Source: Novipirellula herctigrandis
GTDB lineage: Bacteria > Planctomycetota > Planctomycetia > Pirellulales > Pirellulaceae
NCBI GenBank assembly: GCA_007859835.1
Contig: SJPJ01000001.1
Span: forward strand, 6,237,632 to 6,301,631
Direction: 5' to 3'
DNA length: 64,000 nucleotides
The position numbers were made by a program, and so were the translations under genes. The notes beneath the pieces were generated by a model. It ran no database searches, was not told the DNA's origin, and saw only the letters and a program-made list of their open reading frames with translations. Positions 1 through 8,441 of this stretch are shown one piece after another. Position 1 is the first letter of the stretch; every line of letters starts with the position of its first letter.

Positions 1-1
1 C

Positions 2-790
2 GCATGTTCTGCAGCCTGGGTTTTTGATGAACCAGTCAACACTCAAGACTTCTGGGCACTGCGTCGTTTTGGCGTCGAGTTTTGGCAGGGCGTTTTGGGG
101 ATCGAAGGGCCACAACTTGCGATGCGAGTTGACATCTCACGTCCTCAGTGGCAGCGGAACTTGCTAGACGGTGTGTCCAGTGTTGAAATTGTCAGTGGGT
201 CGCTCCGCAGTTATGGTCGACGTGTCATCAATCGCGCACACCGTTATGATAATCTCGTCTATATGTATGGCTCGGCCAATAAGTTTGATGTTCCATGCAG
301 CACGAACGTCGCTTGGTGCGTGGAAACGTGGGGACGGGGTGCGGTCGGCGTTGTGCCTTGGCAAACAATTGGAAACGATAAATCCTGGCAGCAACTCGAT
401 CCACTTTCGGTCATTTATCCATCCGAGTTCGGACCCATTCCAAGTTTGCGACTCAAGTCGTTTCGTCAGGGACAACAATTTGTAGAGTATCTAGAGTGTT
501 TCCGAAGTGTCATTGGCAATGTGTATGCAGAACAAATTGGAGATGTTTTGCTTGCGAAATTACGGTTCGATAGCCAAACAATTCGCTTAAGCGAAGCAGA
601 TGCCGGTTCGTCTCGTTACGATAGCAAGCTGAGCGATCGGCTTGGGGAATTGCGGTTTCAACTTGGACAATGGTTAAGTGGGCAAACGATTTCTGAAGTG
701 ACCGATCAAATGCCAATGATCCGCCCTCGCGTGGGATTGTCCAGTGATACGCCATTGATTACTCCGGTTGTTCTAGGCCCTGCCAACTAG
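2..790 (+). CDS. DUF4091 / GH123-like protein, C-terminal fragment
   Basis: The reading frame is open from base 2, so the true start lies before the window and only about 262 C-terminal residues are seen. The segment GPIPSLRLKSFRQGQQFVEY, with a preceding W-rich stretch (ETWGRGAVGVVPW) and a following VIYPSE, fits the C-terminal part of DUF4091 domains, which occur in glycoside hydrolase family 123-like proteins (established pattern, recalled not searched). There the conserved block is an SxRLxxxRxGxxDYEYL-type helix after a YP motif. A catalytic residue cannot be assigned from this fragment. It converges on the subtilase gene across a 433-bp gap. The nearby GH127 and PL10 genes fit a carbohydrate role. 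It could instead be an uncharacterised planctomycete protein that shares only the barrel end. Confidence 0.6.
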   Translation, partial: ACSAAWVFDEPVNTQDFWALRRFGVEFWQGVLGIEGPQLAMRVDISRPQWQRNLLDGVSSVEIVSGSLRSYGRRVINRAHRYDNLVYMYGSANKFDVPCSTNVAWCVETWGRGAVGVVPWQTIGNDKSWQQLDPLSVIYPSEFGPIPSLRLKSFRQGQQFVEYLECFRSVIGNVYAEQIGDVLLAKLRFDSQTIRLSEADAGSSRYDSKLSDRLGELRFQLGQWLSGQTISEVTDQMPMIRPRVGLSSDTPLITPVVLGPAN

Positions 791-1223
791 GTAGACGGTT
801 GATTGATTGTCAGTGTTTCCAAACGGCTGGTTTGCAAGTAGAGCGACGGTGACCTTTCGCGGGTCAGGTGCGATTTGCGGTTTGCAATGAGATAAAGTTC
901 GGAGACGGTCTTCGTTTCTCGGAACCTTTTGGATGGTTGGCTTGTGCTGTTTTCTGTGTCGATTAATCACCTCCTCAGGCGTGGTGACGGATACCACCCC
1001 ATTTTTCATGACGATGGGAATTGTGACCAGGGCCAATCCGTTTTAAAAGCGGGAGTGTAAGCGGCACGGCCCTAACCGTCGGTTCGTGATCCAACAACCA
1101 CGGCCTCATTGAAACATGCAGCAAGTGCAATGGATTCGTGGAAATCACACATGGCATCCTTGGCAGGTGTCTTTGTGCGAGACCGCCAGCTATCCGGTAT
1201 GCGGATAGGCCTATCGTGTGCGT
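791..1223. other. intergenic gap between convergent genes
   Basis: This 433-bp stretch lies between two convergent stop codons. Open frames here are short and overlap one another on both strands, with no good ribosome binding site. I see no clear hairpin followed by a T tract. No gene is called. Confidence 0.6.
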
Positions 1224-4200
1224 TTATGATAATAAGATGTCAAGCAATTCCTCATCTAGCCAAACATCGTTCTCGTCTTCGTCATCCAATGCCCATCGTT
1301 GGTCGAGGGCCTGTGGATCCATTGCGGCAGGAGTCTTGGCAACACCGGTGGTTTGATGATTGAGGTGGTTGGTCGTTAGCCGTGCCTTGAACGCAGTCAC
1401 AAAACCATCGCGGTGCAGACGCATGTGTGATGGTATCGCTTCGGACGGGATCGTATCAAGCCAGCTCATCACAGGCAGCTCATCGATCAACGCTACGACG
1501 CCGTCATGAAGAACACCCATTGCGACATGGGAGGTTTGAAGTGGTTCAACCGGTGGGGCGATGATAAAGTAGGCGACCTGTTCGGTGGTGTGTTTGCGTT
1601 CGGTGTCATACGCCAGATCTTCGTCAATCGCCAATTTCAGTGTGCTGCCAGTTGCAGTGATCGGGTCGTCTCCATACAGAATGGCCCAACCGCCATTGTT
1701 ACCATCCATTGCAGCCTGACTGGCAACTGCCGTCTGAGAATTTGACATTGCTGAATAGCTGTAGTTGTAGGCGGGCGAATTACTGACTCCCTGAATTGAA
1801 TCACCTCCCAAGGCAGCGACATACTTCATACCATCGATCTCTGCCGTGCCCGTCGTGCTAGTTTCGATTACCAGGTAACCGATCGTCTCATCAGCACGAG
1901 TTGTATCGGAATCCTCACCCACATGCTTGCCAACCTTCAAGACACTGCTGGTTGGCGCGGTGGAGCGCCGACTGCCACATGCCCAAAAGACCGACCAATC
2001 GGAATCGTTGTAGCTCATCACTTGCCCGATCACGACGGGATTGCTGTACGATTGCAGGTAACTACGGGATTCGGCAACCCATGAATTGTTTTGGTCGGTA
2101 CGGGTCGAGTTGAACTTAACGGCTTCCATTTTGTATCCGGCCTCTTCATACACCCCTGCTTCGACCACCACATAGTGCACGTCGATGCCGCTTAGCGGGG
2201 CTCCTCCGGCTGCGTCGACGCGAACGTCAAAGCTGTAGCCCGTGGCGTTTTGAATTCTGGTGACACCCGCAGCGTCGCCTGAGTCATAGTTGGGCGTGGC
2301 AATCACGACCATGTCGGTATACGTACGGCTGAGCGTCACCGTGGTCCAACCGTTGCTGCTAACGCCCGAGACGACGCCGTAACTCAGCTTCGGTCCAGAT
2401 GCGATTGGCGTCACGTCAATCGTGACGGTTGCCAAAGCACTGTCTTGCGTGCCGTCATTGCTAACAAAGGTAAAGCTATCGGGGCCGATGTAGCTGGTCT
2501 CGGGCGTGTAAGTTAGGTTTGGCCCGCTACCACTAAGTACGCCATGCAAAGGCTCGGTGGCGACCGTGAAATTCAGTGCATCTCCGTCAATATCGCTGCC
2601 AGCAAGCAGGATGGCGAGGGACGTATCCTGAGTGGTCGTGACCGATTGGCCGAGTGCCACTGGTGCATCGTTGATTGGCGTGACAGTGATTGAGACAACC
2701 GAGGTTGGGCTGTCGTCGCTACCGTCGTTGACTTTGAATGTGAAGCTATCAGAACCGTTGAAATCGGCATTGGGCACGTACGTGAGGTCCGGCGCGATGC
2801 CAGTCAAACTACCCGAGGCGGGACCGCTGACGATGCTGTAGGTGAGCGGGTCACCTTCAATGTCGCTTCCCGTCAAAATGATCTCCACCGCCGTATCTTC
2901 GTCGGTCGTCATCAACTGCGAATCGGCAACGGGCACGTCATTAATGGGGGTGACGTCGATCAACGCTGTTGTGAGTTCACTAACATCGGTACCGTCGCTA
3001 ACTGTGAATGTAAAACTGTCCGATCCGTTGTAGTTGATATCTGGCGTATAGGTGAGGTCTGGTGCCGAGCCGCTGAGCGTACCATGTTGCGGATCGATTT
3101 GTACTACGAACGTGATCGGGTCACTATCGGGATCCGATCCGGTCAGGGTAATGGCTTTGGCCGTGTCTTCGGTCGTGCTTACCGATAGTTCATCTGCTAC
3201 CGGCGTTTGGTTTGCGGCGACGCTGATCGAAACGATGGCAACATTGCTGTCCACGTTCCCGTCATTCACGCGAAACGAAAAGCTGGTTGAACCGGTGAAA
3301 TCAATGTCGGGTGTATAGATTAGATTTGGCGCACTACCGCTCAGGACGCCACTGCTCGGACCGCTAATGATGGTGAAGGTAACGGCATCGCCGTCCACAT
3401 CGCTGGCTGTAAGCGTGATTGCTTTGGCCGTGCTTTCCTTGACTGATACCGATTGGTTATCGGCTCTCGGCGCATCGTTTACGGGAGTGGCTGTGATCGA
3501 AACGGTGGCAATCGCGCTGTCGTCGGTCCCGTCATTCGCTTTGAACGTGAAAGCGTCTGGTCCGTTATAATCCACGTCGGGTGTATAGGTGAGATGCGGT
3601 GCTGTACCGGTCAGCGTGCCGTGTTGCGGTTGGCTAATCACTTGAAACGTAAGTGGGTCCTGGTCCGCATCCGAGCCCGTAAGGGTGATCGACAGTGAGA
3701 TATCTTCGGCTGTTTCTACCGTTTGCCCATCCGCGACCGGTGCTTCGTTCGGTGGGGCGGCTAGGCTGGTTGCAACCAATTGGACGTTGTCGACGTTGGC
3801 ATCTTCACGCGAATTGCTGACATTGGCGCGGAAGCGGATTTTGTATTCGGCGGTGAGGTAGTCAGGGTCGACCGCAATCGACTCGTTGTGCCAAGTATTC
3901 TCCGTGCTGAGGTTGCCATCGAGTCGTGCCATCTCGGTCCATGTAGAACCGTTGGCCGAGAAGTCCAAGGCCAGGTATTCGCCCGCATCGAACCCGCTCT
4001 CAATATACCAATCGAAGGAAAGTTCGGCACTTCCGTATGGCGTCATGTCGACCGACTGAGCCATGGTAAGAGTTGCGTTGGACGCCCATCCATCCACCTC
4101 GGCCGAGTAGTTGCCATCACTCTCTCGCTGAGTGGACGTGAACCAATCGTTCTGGCTATCTTCAACCCACTTGCTGTTCCATTGGCCATTTTCAAAGCTA

Positions 4201-5999
4201 TCAGCAAACAGGATAGGTTCGACGTCCAAGTTAACGACCGAGACGTTTGGTGGGTTCAATTCATCGTAGTCCGGGTCATCGCTTGTCGCGGGCGAGGTGT
4301 CGATCGTGTAGGAAATATCTCCGTCCACACCGACGTCATCTACCCCTGTGACGGTGACCGTTTGAAGCACGTTCCAGTTGATCGGCGTAAAGGTCAGGCT
4401 CGAATGAGACACCGTGCCTTCGGTCTCGTCGCTCGAGGAAAGCGAGAACGAGACGTCCGCTGTTGGTTCGGTGTCCAAGACCACGTCAAACGTTGCGGTC
4501 TGTCCGGACTCGGAAGTAATCAGACCTGCGGTTGGGCTGATGATGAACCGTGGGAAAGGTTCATAGTCTTCCGCCCAGCCTAGTTTTTCGATGTGATTGT
4601 CGGGGCTGTCTGGGTTTGGGGTCGGAGGATCGGGAAGCTGAAGTCCTTCGGGGCTCGTCCAAGCCTTTGCGTCATCAATCATCGCTTGGCGAATGGCGTA
4701 AACCCCCGATGCGTCTGTGGCCCGACCGTTCTGGGCGATGTAAAGCGCCGCAAGGCCCGCGGCGTGCGGTGCAGCCATGCTCGTTCCGCTACCGACTGCA
4801 TAACCGCCATCGTTGTACGTCGAGTAGATATCCACGCCTGGCATCATTAAGTCAATGCCCAAACCGGGCGAGGTTACATAGTTATTGTCGTCGTACCATG
4901 ATTGATAGCCCGACGCAGGTCCTTCATCGTTGCTGTAATTGCTGAAGTCAGCGTAGGTGTCGTCGGCGTAACCTCCGTAGTTTGTATTGCTACCGAAGCC
5001 TCCCGGTTGTCCATCCGTATCAGCGATTGCGCTAATCGCGGCGACTTCAGGATAGACCGCAGGAATCGTGTCGTCGGAAGTCCCAAACTCAAAGTCACGC
5101 CCAATGATGTCGCGATAGGAATTCCCCGACGCAGCAACATAAACAACCCCAGCCTTGACACTTGCTTTGATCGCGTCGTGATAGGTTTGGCTCACCCCAA
5201 GACCACCGAGGCTCATGTTGGCGACCTCGATCGTATTGGCGTTTTCCGTAACCCAATCGATGCCTTTGATAATGTCTGACACGTAACCGTTAGCGTTGCT
5301 GTCCAATACTTTGACGGCCCAAAGCCGTGCACCGGGAGCCACACCAACCACGCCGATCCCGTTGTCGACGGCAGCGGCGATTCCCGCAACGTGTGTCCCG
5401 TGGCCATTGTCATCGTCCCATCCGGTGCTTGTTCCCAAAATGGAATTGAAGCCACCCACCACGTTCAAATCGGGATGGTCGCTATCGATTCCCGAGTCGA
5501 TGATAGCGATGTCAACATCCAGGAAGTCGTCCGAACCATCGATCTTTGCGGTTGAATTCAGGTCGGCTTGGATCCGATCGACACCCGTTGGCAAGAGTTG
5601 ATAAAATGCTTCCATCGGCAGGTCCGCTTCGATACGCTTGACTTGAGGATCATCACGGAGCAAGTGCAATGCTTCGCTTGACAGTTCGGCTGCGAATCCA
5701 TGGACCGTATGCTCAAAAACATGCGCGAGTCGCCCACCCCAATCTCGAACATGGCTCTCAGTGATCGCACGCGAATGTTCGACATGGTCGTTCCAAACAA
5801 CGATCACTCGCTCCAAATGATCGTTGCCGTTGAGTGAAACGTCATGGATCGGTGTGATCGGTGTGGCTGCCAAGAGTCGGCGGTCTTCGAGTTTTTCCAT
5901 GATTGCGCGCCGCGCACGGAAACGTCGGTTTGACTGGATCGCCTTGCGTGACTTGAGTTGGCGGCGTTGGGACTTTGGTTGCAATCGATCGATAAACAT
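1224..5999 (-). CDS. secreted subtilisin-family (S8) protease with five cadherin-like repeats
   Basis: 1591 residues. The N terminus is basic and followed by LEDRRLLAA (residues 37-45), a planctomycete LEPR-XLL-type leader. An I9-like propeptide spans about 63-128. The S8 domain follows, with the catalytic triad visible: D168 (IIDSGIDSDHPD), H200 (NGHGTHVAG) and S407 (GTSMAAPH), plus oxyanion N293 (ASGN). After it come a Calx-beta/Ig-like stretch (about 500-590), a jelly-roll-like region (about 600-750), five tandem cadherin-like repeats of about 90 residues (from about 751), and a C-terminal domain rich in V/Y/W strands. The tail ends in acidic LDEELLDILLS. It is presumably exported or displayed on the cell surface. 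ATG start at 5999. The substrate cannot be read from the sequence. Confidence 0.92.
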   Translation of the reverse strand: MFIDRLQPKSQRRQLKSRKAIQSNRRFRARRAIMEKLEDRRLLAATPITPIHDVSLNGNDHLERVIVVWNDHVEHSRAITESHVRDWGGRLAHVFEHTVHGFAAELSSEALHLLRDDPQVKRIEADLPMEAFYQLLPTGVDRIQADLNSTAKIDGSDDFLDVDIAIIDSGIDSDHPDLNVVGGFNSILGTSTGWDDDNGHGTHVAGIAAAVDNGIGVVGVAPGARLWAVKVLDSNANGYVSDIIKGIDWVTENANTIEVANMSLGGLGVSQTYHDAIKASVKAGVVYVAASGNSYRDIIGRDFEFGTSDDTIPAVYPEVAAISAIADTDGQPGGFGSNTNYGGYADDTYADFSNYSNDEGPASGYQSWYDDNNYVTSPGLGIDLMMPGVDIYSTYNDGGYAVGSGTSMAAPHAAGLAALYIAQNGRATDASGVYAIRQAMIDDAKAWTSPEGLQLPDPPTPNPDSPDNHIEKLGWAEDYEPFPRFIISPTAGLITSESGQTATFDVVLDTEPTADVSFSLSSSDETEGTVSHSSLTFTPINWNVLQTVTVTGVDDVGVDGDISYTIDTSPATSDDPDYDELNPPNVSVVNLDVEPILFADSFENGQWNSKWVEDSQNDWFTSTQRESDGNYSAEVDGWASNATLTMAQSVDMTPYGSAELSFDWYIESGFDAGEYLALDFSANGSTWTEMARLDGNLSTENTWHNESIAVDPDYLTAEYKIRFRANVSNSREDANVDNVQLVATSLAAPPNEAPVADGQTVETAEDISLSITLTGSDADQDPLTFQVISQPQHGTLTGTAPHLTYTPDVDYNGPDAFTFKANDGTDDSAIATVSITATPVNDAPRADNQSVSVKESTAKAITLTASDVDGDAVTFTIISGPSSGVLSGSAPNLIYTPDIDFTGSTSFSFRVNDGNVDSNVAIVSISVAANQTPVADELSVSTTEDTAKAITLTGSDPDSDPITFVVQIDPQHGTLSGSAPDLTYTPDINYNGSDSFTFTVSDGTDVSELTTALIDVTPINDVPVADSQLMTTDEDTAVEIILTGSDIEGDPLTYSIVSGPASGSLTGIAPDLTYVPNADFNGSDSFTFKVNDGSDDSPTSVVSITVTPINDAPVALGQSVTTTQDTSLAILLAGSDIDGDALNFTVATEPLHGVLSGSGPNLTYTPETSYIGPDSFTFVSNDGTQDSALATVTIDVTPIASGPKLSYGVVSGVSSNGWTTVTLSRTYTDMVVIATPNYDSGDAAGVTRIQNATGYSFDVRVDAAGGAPLSGIDVHYVVVEAGVYEEAGYKMEAVKFNSTRTDQNNSWVAESRSYLQSYSNPVVIGQVMSYNDSDWSVFWACGSRRSTAPTSSVLKVGKHVGEDSDTTRADETIGYLVIETSTTGTAEIDGMKYVAALGGDSIQGVSNSPAYNYSYSAMSNSQTAVASQAAMDGNNGGWAILYGDDPITATGSTLKLAIDEDLAYDTERKHTTEQVAYFIIAPPVEPLQTSHVAMGVLHDGVVALIDELPVMSWLDTIPSEAIPSHMRLHRDGFVTAFKARLTTNHLNHQTTGVAKTPAAMDPQALDQRWALDDEDENDVWLDEELLDILLS
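2403..3749 (-). repeat. five in-frame cadherin-like (tandem-95 type) repeats
   Basis: Five units start at N[DEQ]xPxA motifs whose first codons begin at 3749, 3479, 3212, 2942 and 2672, so the periods are 270, 267, 270 and 270 bp (90, 89, 90, 90 codons). Each unit carries L/I-x-GSD-x-DxDxLTF early and a YTPDxxYxGxDSFTF block near the end. This matches bacterial cadherin-like repeat stalks, which are usually extended and calcium-stabilised. The DNA is diverged between units, so the array is not a recent duplication. Confidence 0.85.
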
Positions 6000-6787
6000 G
6001 ATGGACGAACTCTCTTAAGAAATGAATGGTGTTTCGCCACGGTGCACTTTGGATTGCGTTACACAACGCAGTGCATACAGATATTCAAACGACGCAAGAT
6101 GGGTTTAGAAATCTTGCGTTTCGGTGGTGATTCGCATTGCCGGCTCGATGAGTGGCCGTGATTCACAATGCAAATTTGTTTGCTGCTCCTTGCCCACTTC
6201 ACGTCTCTCTGGTCTCACTCGCTGTTTTCCTTTTCGGAACAAGAAAGCTTCGTTGCAAGTTCACGGATGATATTCGGATAGCCATCCGTTCCTAATCCCC
6301 GTTTCCTGCGAGCAATACTGTCAAATCAGCGGAAGAGGTTTGGGTCGGTCTGCGGCACACGCCGTTCCAAAAGTGTGCGGCAAGAAGTCGCACACTCGCC
6401 CGCCCACTGAGAAGGGAGTGGTAGAACGGAGTCGGGTAACGGGATCCGATCGAACGTTTGACCAACGGGCGGCCTTAAAGAAATCTCAAGTTTCCATCAC
6501 TGGCTGTTTTCAATGCCGCTTGCGATCACGTACTAACGTGCGTTCAACGGGCGCAGTGTGCAAGTCAACACACCCGAGTGTGCCTTCTTGTAAGAGATGC
6601 CTCTTGCCGAGTTGCGTTTCCAATTCAAACAACACCGTTTGGTCAAGATTTAAATTCGCAACCTGTTCAATGCGATGCAGAGGCTAGCTACAACACCGAT
6701 CTAAGACGAGCAAGGCACGCAGTTTGTGAGTGCCGTGGATAATCGTTGCACTGCGCGACATCTCTAATCCATATCAAGACGAACAGT
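6000..6787. other. 788-bp intergenic region with one inverted repeat
   Basis: This lies upstream of the subtilase start and downstream of the small membrane protein, both on the minus strand. It should hold the subtilase promoter, but I cannot point to a convincing -35/-10 pair. A perfect 8-bp inverted repeat sits at 6372-6396. The longest open frame here (6340-6687, plus) is rich in Arg, Ser, Thr and Cys and has no ribosome binding site, so it is not called. Confidence 0.5.
6372..6396. promoter_or_regulatory. perfect inverted repeat, possible operator or hairpin
   Basis: AGTGTGCG at 6372-6379 and CGCACACT at 6389-6396 pair perfectly around a 9-base loop. There is no T tract on either side, so it is a poor Rho-independent terminator. 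It lies about 370 bp upstream of the subtilase start. Function is unknown; a regulator site is one option. Confidence 0.3.
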
Positions 6788-7177
6788 TCACTCGATGCGT
6801 TTCTTCTTTTCTATTTTTGCGTTTGGCGGGTGGCGAAAGGCATTTACCCATGTTTCGAAACGCCACAGCATCGTAAAGACTGGGTACGTGAGGATTAGAC
6901 ACGCATTGTAACACAGTAAGAAGCCAAGAAGCCGTGGATCGCTCGCCCTACGCCACCGACCAAATCTTCTCGCCAGTAAATCATTCAGCCCTGGATCTGC
7001 GTGAGTTAGCAGGAACCAACTGGCAAGTCGCAATATCAACGGATAGACAATAAACCCCAGAACTAACATGCCAACACTCCATAGGAGAATCAGACGCACC
7101 CACTGAAGGAACGACGGAAACTCCTCTGACTTTGCTGTCCCATTTGGGAATCGATCGATGCTGCGTTTCCCGGTCAT
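6788..7177 (-). CDS. small membrane protein of unknown function
   Basis: 129 residues. I do not recognise a family. Two hydrophobic blocks are visible: one long block around residues 26-57 (ILLWSVGMLVLGFIVYPLIL, then LASWFLL) that could be one or two helices, and a second around 82-105 (LLGFLLCYNACLILTYPVF). The loop between them is Arg-rich (RRFGRWRR), and the C terminus is strongly basic (IEKKKRIE). A good ribosome binding site, AAAGGGGA, ends about 5 bases before the ATG at 7177, which is the main reason for believing the gene. It lies 5' of the subtilase on the same strand but 788 bp away, so an operon is unlikely. Confidence 0.55.
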   Translation of the reverse strand: MTGKRSIDRFPNGTAKSEEFPSFLQWVRLILLWSVGMLVLGFIVYPLILRLASWFLLTHADPGLNDLLARRFGRWRRASDPRLLGFLLCYNACLILTYPVFTMLWRFETWVNAFRHPPNAKIEKKKRIE

Positions 7178-7838
7178 GATTGGTCCCCTTTGCCTGATTC
7201 CATGGTGACTTTCACCAATGCTCCGGCGTTGGCTCAGGCTACTATCCCGCGTCTAGGTTGGGGCGGCACGTTCTCCTGAATTGTACATAGTGCGCAAGGC
7301 GATTGAACCTTTAGCAGTTGCTCTCGATTATATGTAGTAATTCCCGTCGTTGGTTCATTGAGAATTACTCCCGGTGAGCAGACGTCCGCTAGCGTGTCGA
7401 CGATAAGTTGACTCGGCACTTCTCGATCTAGAAAAACATACTCTCAAGTCGCTGTGATTGCTCCGGCCTCCTTGAACAATGTTATTTTTCTGACACGGCA
7501 TGTGGTCGGTTATTTTACGTTGGTGTTGAGGTCGATTGCACCAGATGAGGAAAGCGATTGGTGGGGCGAATGAGCAATGCCAACCGGATTGGCCCATGAG
7601 CCTTTTGCTTCCATCAAACGAAGCAATCCGATAAGCGTGCGTCACCCGCGAAGAAAACGGGGGTTTTCTTGAGATTTGCAGAAATGCTGAACGTTGGCTA
7701 ACGCTCGATTTTGCGTCCTAGTTACTGCACCCGAGTTCCAGATTGGATCCGCATCAAGTATATTGAGCGATGCAAGAAGCGCACATCGAGACGTTGAGTT
7801 TTGGGTGCGTTGACGCAGGTTTGATTGGGGTGAAGATC
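7178..7838. other. intergenic region upstream of the ECF sigma gene
   Basis: This 661-bp region lies between divergent genes and should contain both promoters. Two minus-strand frames (7234-7419 and 7355-7645) overlap each other, lack ribosome binding sites and have no recognisable composition, so I do not call them. No promoter match was strong enough to list. Confidence 0.5.
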
Positions 7839-8441
7839 ATGAATGAATCTGAAACGGAACCAACGAATACTTCGGGTTCCATGAAACGGTTGTTGCAACA
7901 GGTTTCCTCGCGCGAGGGCGATGTCGGTATTAATACGGATCTACCCTACGCACGAATCGAGACACGATTTCGCATGATGGCTAAGCGGCTGCTCCGTGGG
8001 CATCGAGCCGATCGATCGCCAGCGGAAACGGGAGTGATTGACAAGATCTTCTTGAAGCTGATCGAGCCGAATAAGTTCAACTGGATCAATCGTCGGCATT
8101 TCTTACGCACCGCGTCGGTTTCGATGCGACGATACGTTGCAAATCACTACCGCAATTTGGATGCCCTGAAGCGACGGATCGATCGTGATGCGATACTGCT
8201 AGGCGGCGCCATTCTTGCCGACGTAAACGTGAGGAGCCCTTCGCAGATCGTCGAGTTGAGCGACCAAAGCGGCCGACTATTGGAATCCCATTCCAAGGCG
8301 ATGGAAGCACTTGACCTGTGGGCGTTTAGTGGTTGGACTCAAGAAGAAGTCGCTGGAATCATAGAGTCGCCGCCGTGTCCGGTGCCGCAGTTGATTTCAC
8401 TCGCGAAGCAACTCGTTGAGAAAGCGATACAAGATGAATAA
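7839..8441 (+). CDS. ECF-type RNA polymerase sigma factor (planctomycete group)
   Basis: 200 residues from the chosen start. The frame can extend upstream to 7770, but the ATG at 7839 is preceded by GGGG at a sensible distance (GGGGTGAAGATC then ATG) and gives a normal sigma N terminus. Region 2 appears as ARIETRFRMMAKRLL through the VSMRRYVANHYR segment. Region 4 appears as ALDLWAFSGWTQEEVAGII, matching the helix-turn-helix of Sigma70_ECF proteins (the usual form is LRFFAGLTxEExAxxL). The last codons overlap the start of the kinase gene by 8 bp, so the two are translationally coupled. In this phylum ECF factors are often paired with such kinases, which are thought to control them; that is known for the class and inferred here. 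No anti-sigma factor is seen nearby. Confidence 0.82.
   Translation: MNESETEPTNTSGSMKRLLQQVSSREGDVGINTDLPYARIETRFRMMAKRLLRGHRADRSPAETGVIDKIFLKLIEPNKFNWINRRHFLRTASVSMRRYVANHYRNLDALKRRIDRDAILLGGAILADVNVRSPSQIVELSDQSGRLLESHSKAMEALDLWAFSGWTQEEVAGIIESPPCPVPQLISLAKQLVEKAIQDE

Noticed and set aside
3780-4583. Long plus-strand open frame (267 codons) opposite the subtilase gene
   Set aside because: It is antisense to a clear coding gene, has no ribosome binding site or domain, and its composition follows from the other strand.
6340-6687. 115-codon plus frame in the gap upstream of the subtilase
   Set aside because: High Arg/Ser/Cys content, no ribosome binding site, contains the inverted repeat.
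7355-7645. 96-codon minus frame upstream of the ECF sigma gene
   Set aside because: Overlaps another unsupported frame; no start signal or domain.
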